Source: Ctenosaura bakeri (lineage: Eukaryota > Chordata > Lepidosauria > Squamata > Iguanidae). From it: a stretch of 64,000 nt of DNA. The notes under the pieces were generated by a model. The model searched no databases. It was given only the letters and a program-made list of their open reading frames with translations, and was not told the origin of the DNA. Location of the stretch: contig CAOLHI010001285.1 of the NCBI GenBank assembly GCA_948474755.1, forward strand, positions 310,001 through 374,000, in the 5' to 3' direction. This document shows, piece by piece, positions 63,905 to 64,000 of this stretch. Made by a program: the position numbers and the translations under genes. How positions within the stretch are numbered: position 1 is the first letter of the stretch; every line of letters begins with the position of its first letter.

Positions 63905-64000
63905 GTAAGTGGCTCTTTGTTGTATCTTTGGCATTATGTTCAGGTTACAGTGGAACCATTAAAGCATGTTTAAACTTAATTTCACCCTTTGAGCCACAAT

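Overview
The window is one protein-coding locus on the + strand: an internal part of the titin gene (TTN). The long Ig and fibronectin-III part matches vertebrate titin domain by domain (my recall of the family; no search was run). Interspersed repeats point to a squamate reptile, probably a lizard: a SINE whose minus-strand head is 5S-rRNA-derived, a second SINE with the same kind of body and a tRNA-derived head, and fold-back MITEs. The species is not determined. Neither end of the gene is present; the reading frame is open on both sides.

Layout. (1) 1150-35444: the elastic PEVK region, 47 intact exons, nearly all 16-34 codons long and every one phase 1-1, so each can be skipped without changing frame. 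Together they encode about 2,312 residues if all are included. Four exons are unusually long: e4 and e15 (acidic YEEE-type, 116 and 112 codons), e24 (449 codons, about twelve degenerate units) and e36 (477 codons, three copies of a conserved block with the core TFIGYRER). At least three dead exons lie among them (6281, 12422, 16545), and two live exons (e15, e36) seem to have moved their acceptors downstream. (2) 37292-56632: 22 tandem I-set Ig domains, the distal I-band segment, in one- or two-exon form. (3) 56884-63904: start of the A-band, order Fn3-Fn3-Fn3-Ig-Fn3-Fn3-Ig-Fn3-Fn3-Fn3, which fits the 7-domain D-zone super-repeat.

The exons form one transcript: PEVK exons give an entropic spring whose length is set by alternative splicing, the Ig string is a stiffer spring in series, and the Ig/Fn3 super-repeats lie along myosin. 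PEVK introns share a paralogous acceptor (consensus ACTAATATCTTTAAAG) and an odd donor (GTACAT/GTATAT); consensus GTAAGT donors begin only at 33241.

No other functional gene, rRNA, tRNA gene, CRISPR array or prokaryotic feature is supported. Introns over about 600 bases are listed separately; shorter ones of 300-600 bases (6927-7315, 7921-8431, 17469-17799, 19682-20138, 23974-24283, 24383-24779, 26746-27049, 28921-29350, 32244-32762, 32850-33192, 57576-58123, 58526-59056, 59342-59766, 60185-60659, 61869-62229) hold AT-rich DNA in which I recognised nothing beyond the listed sites.
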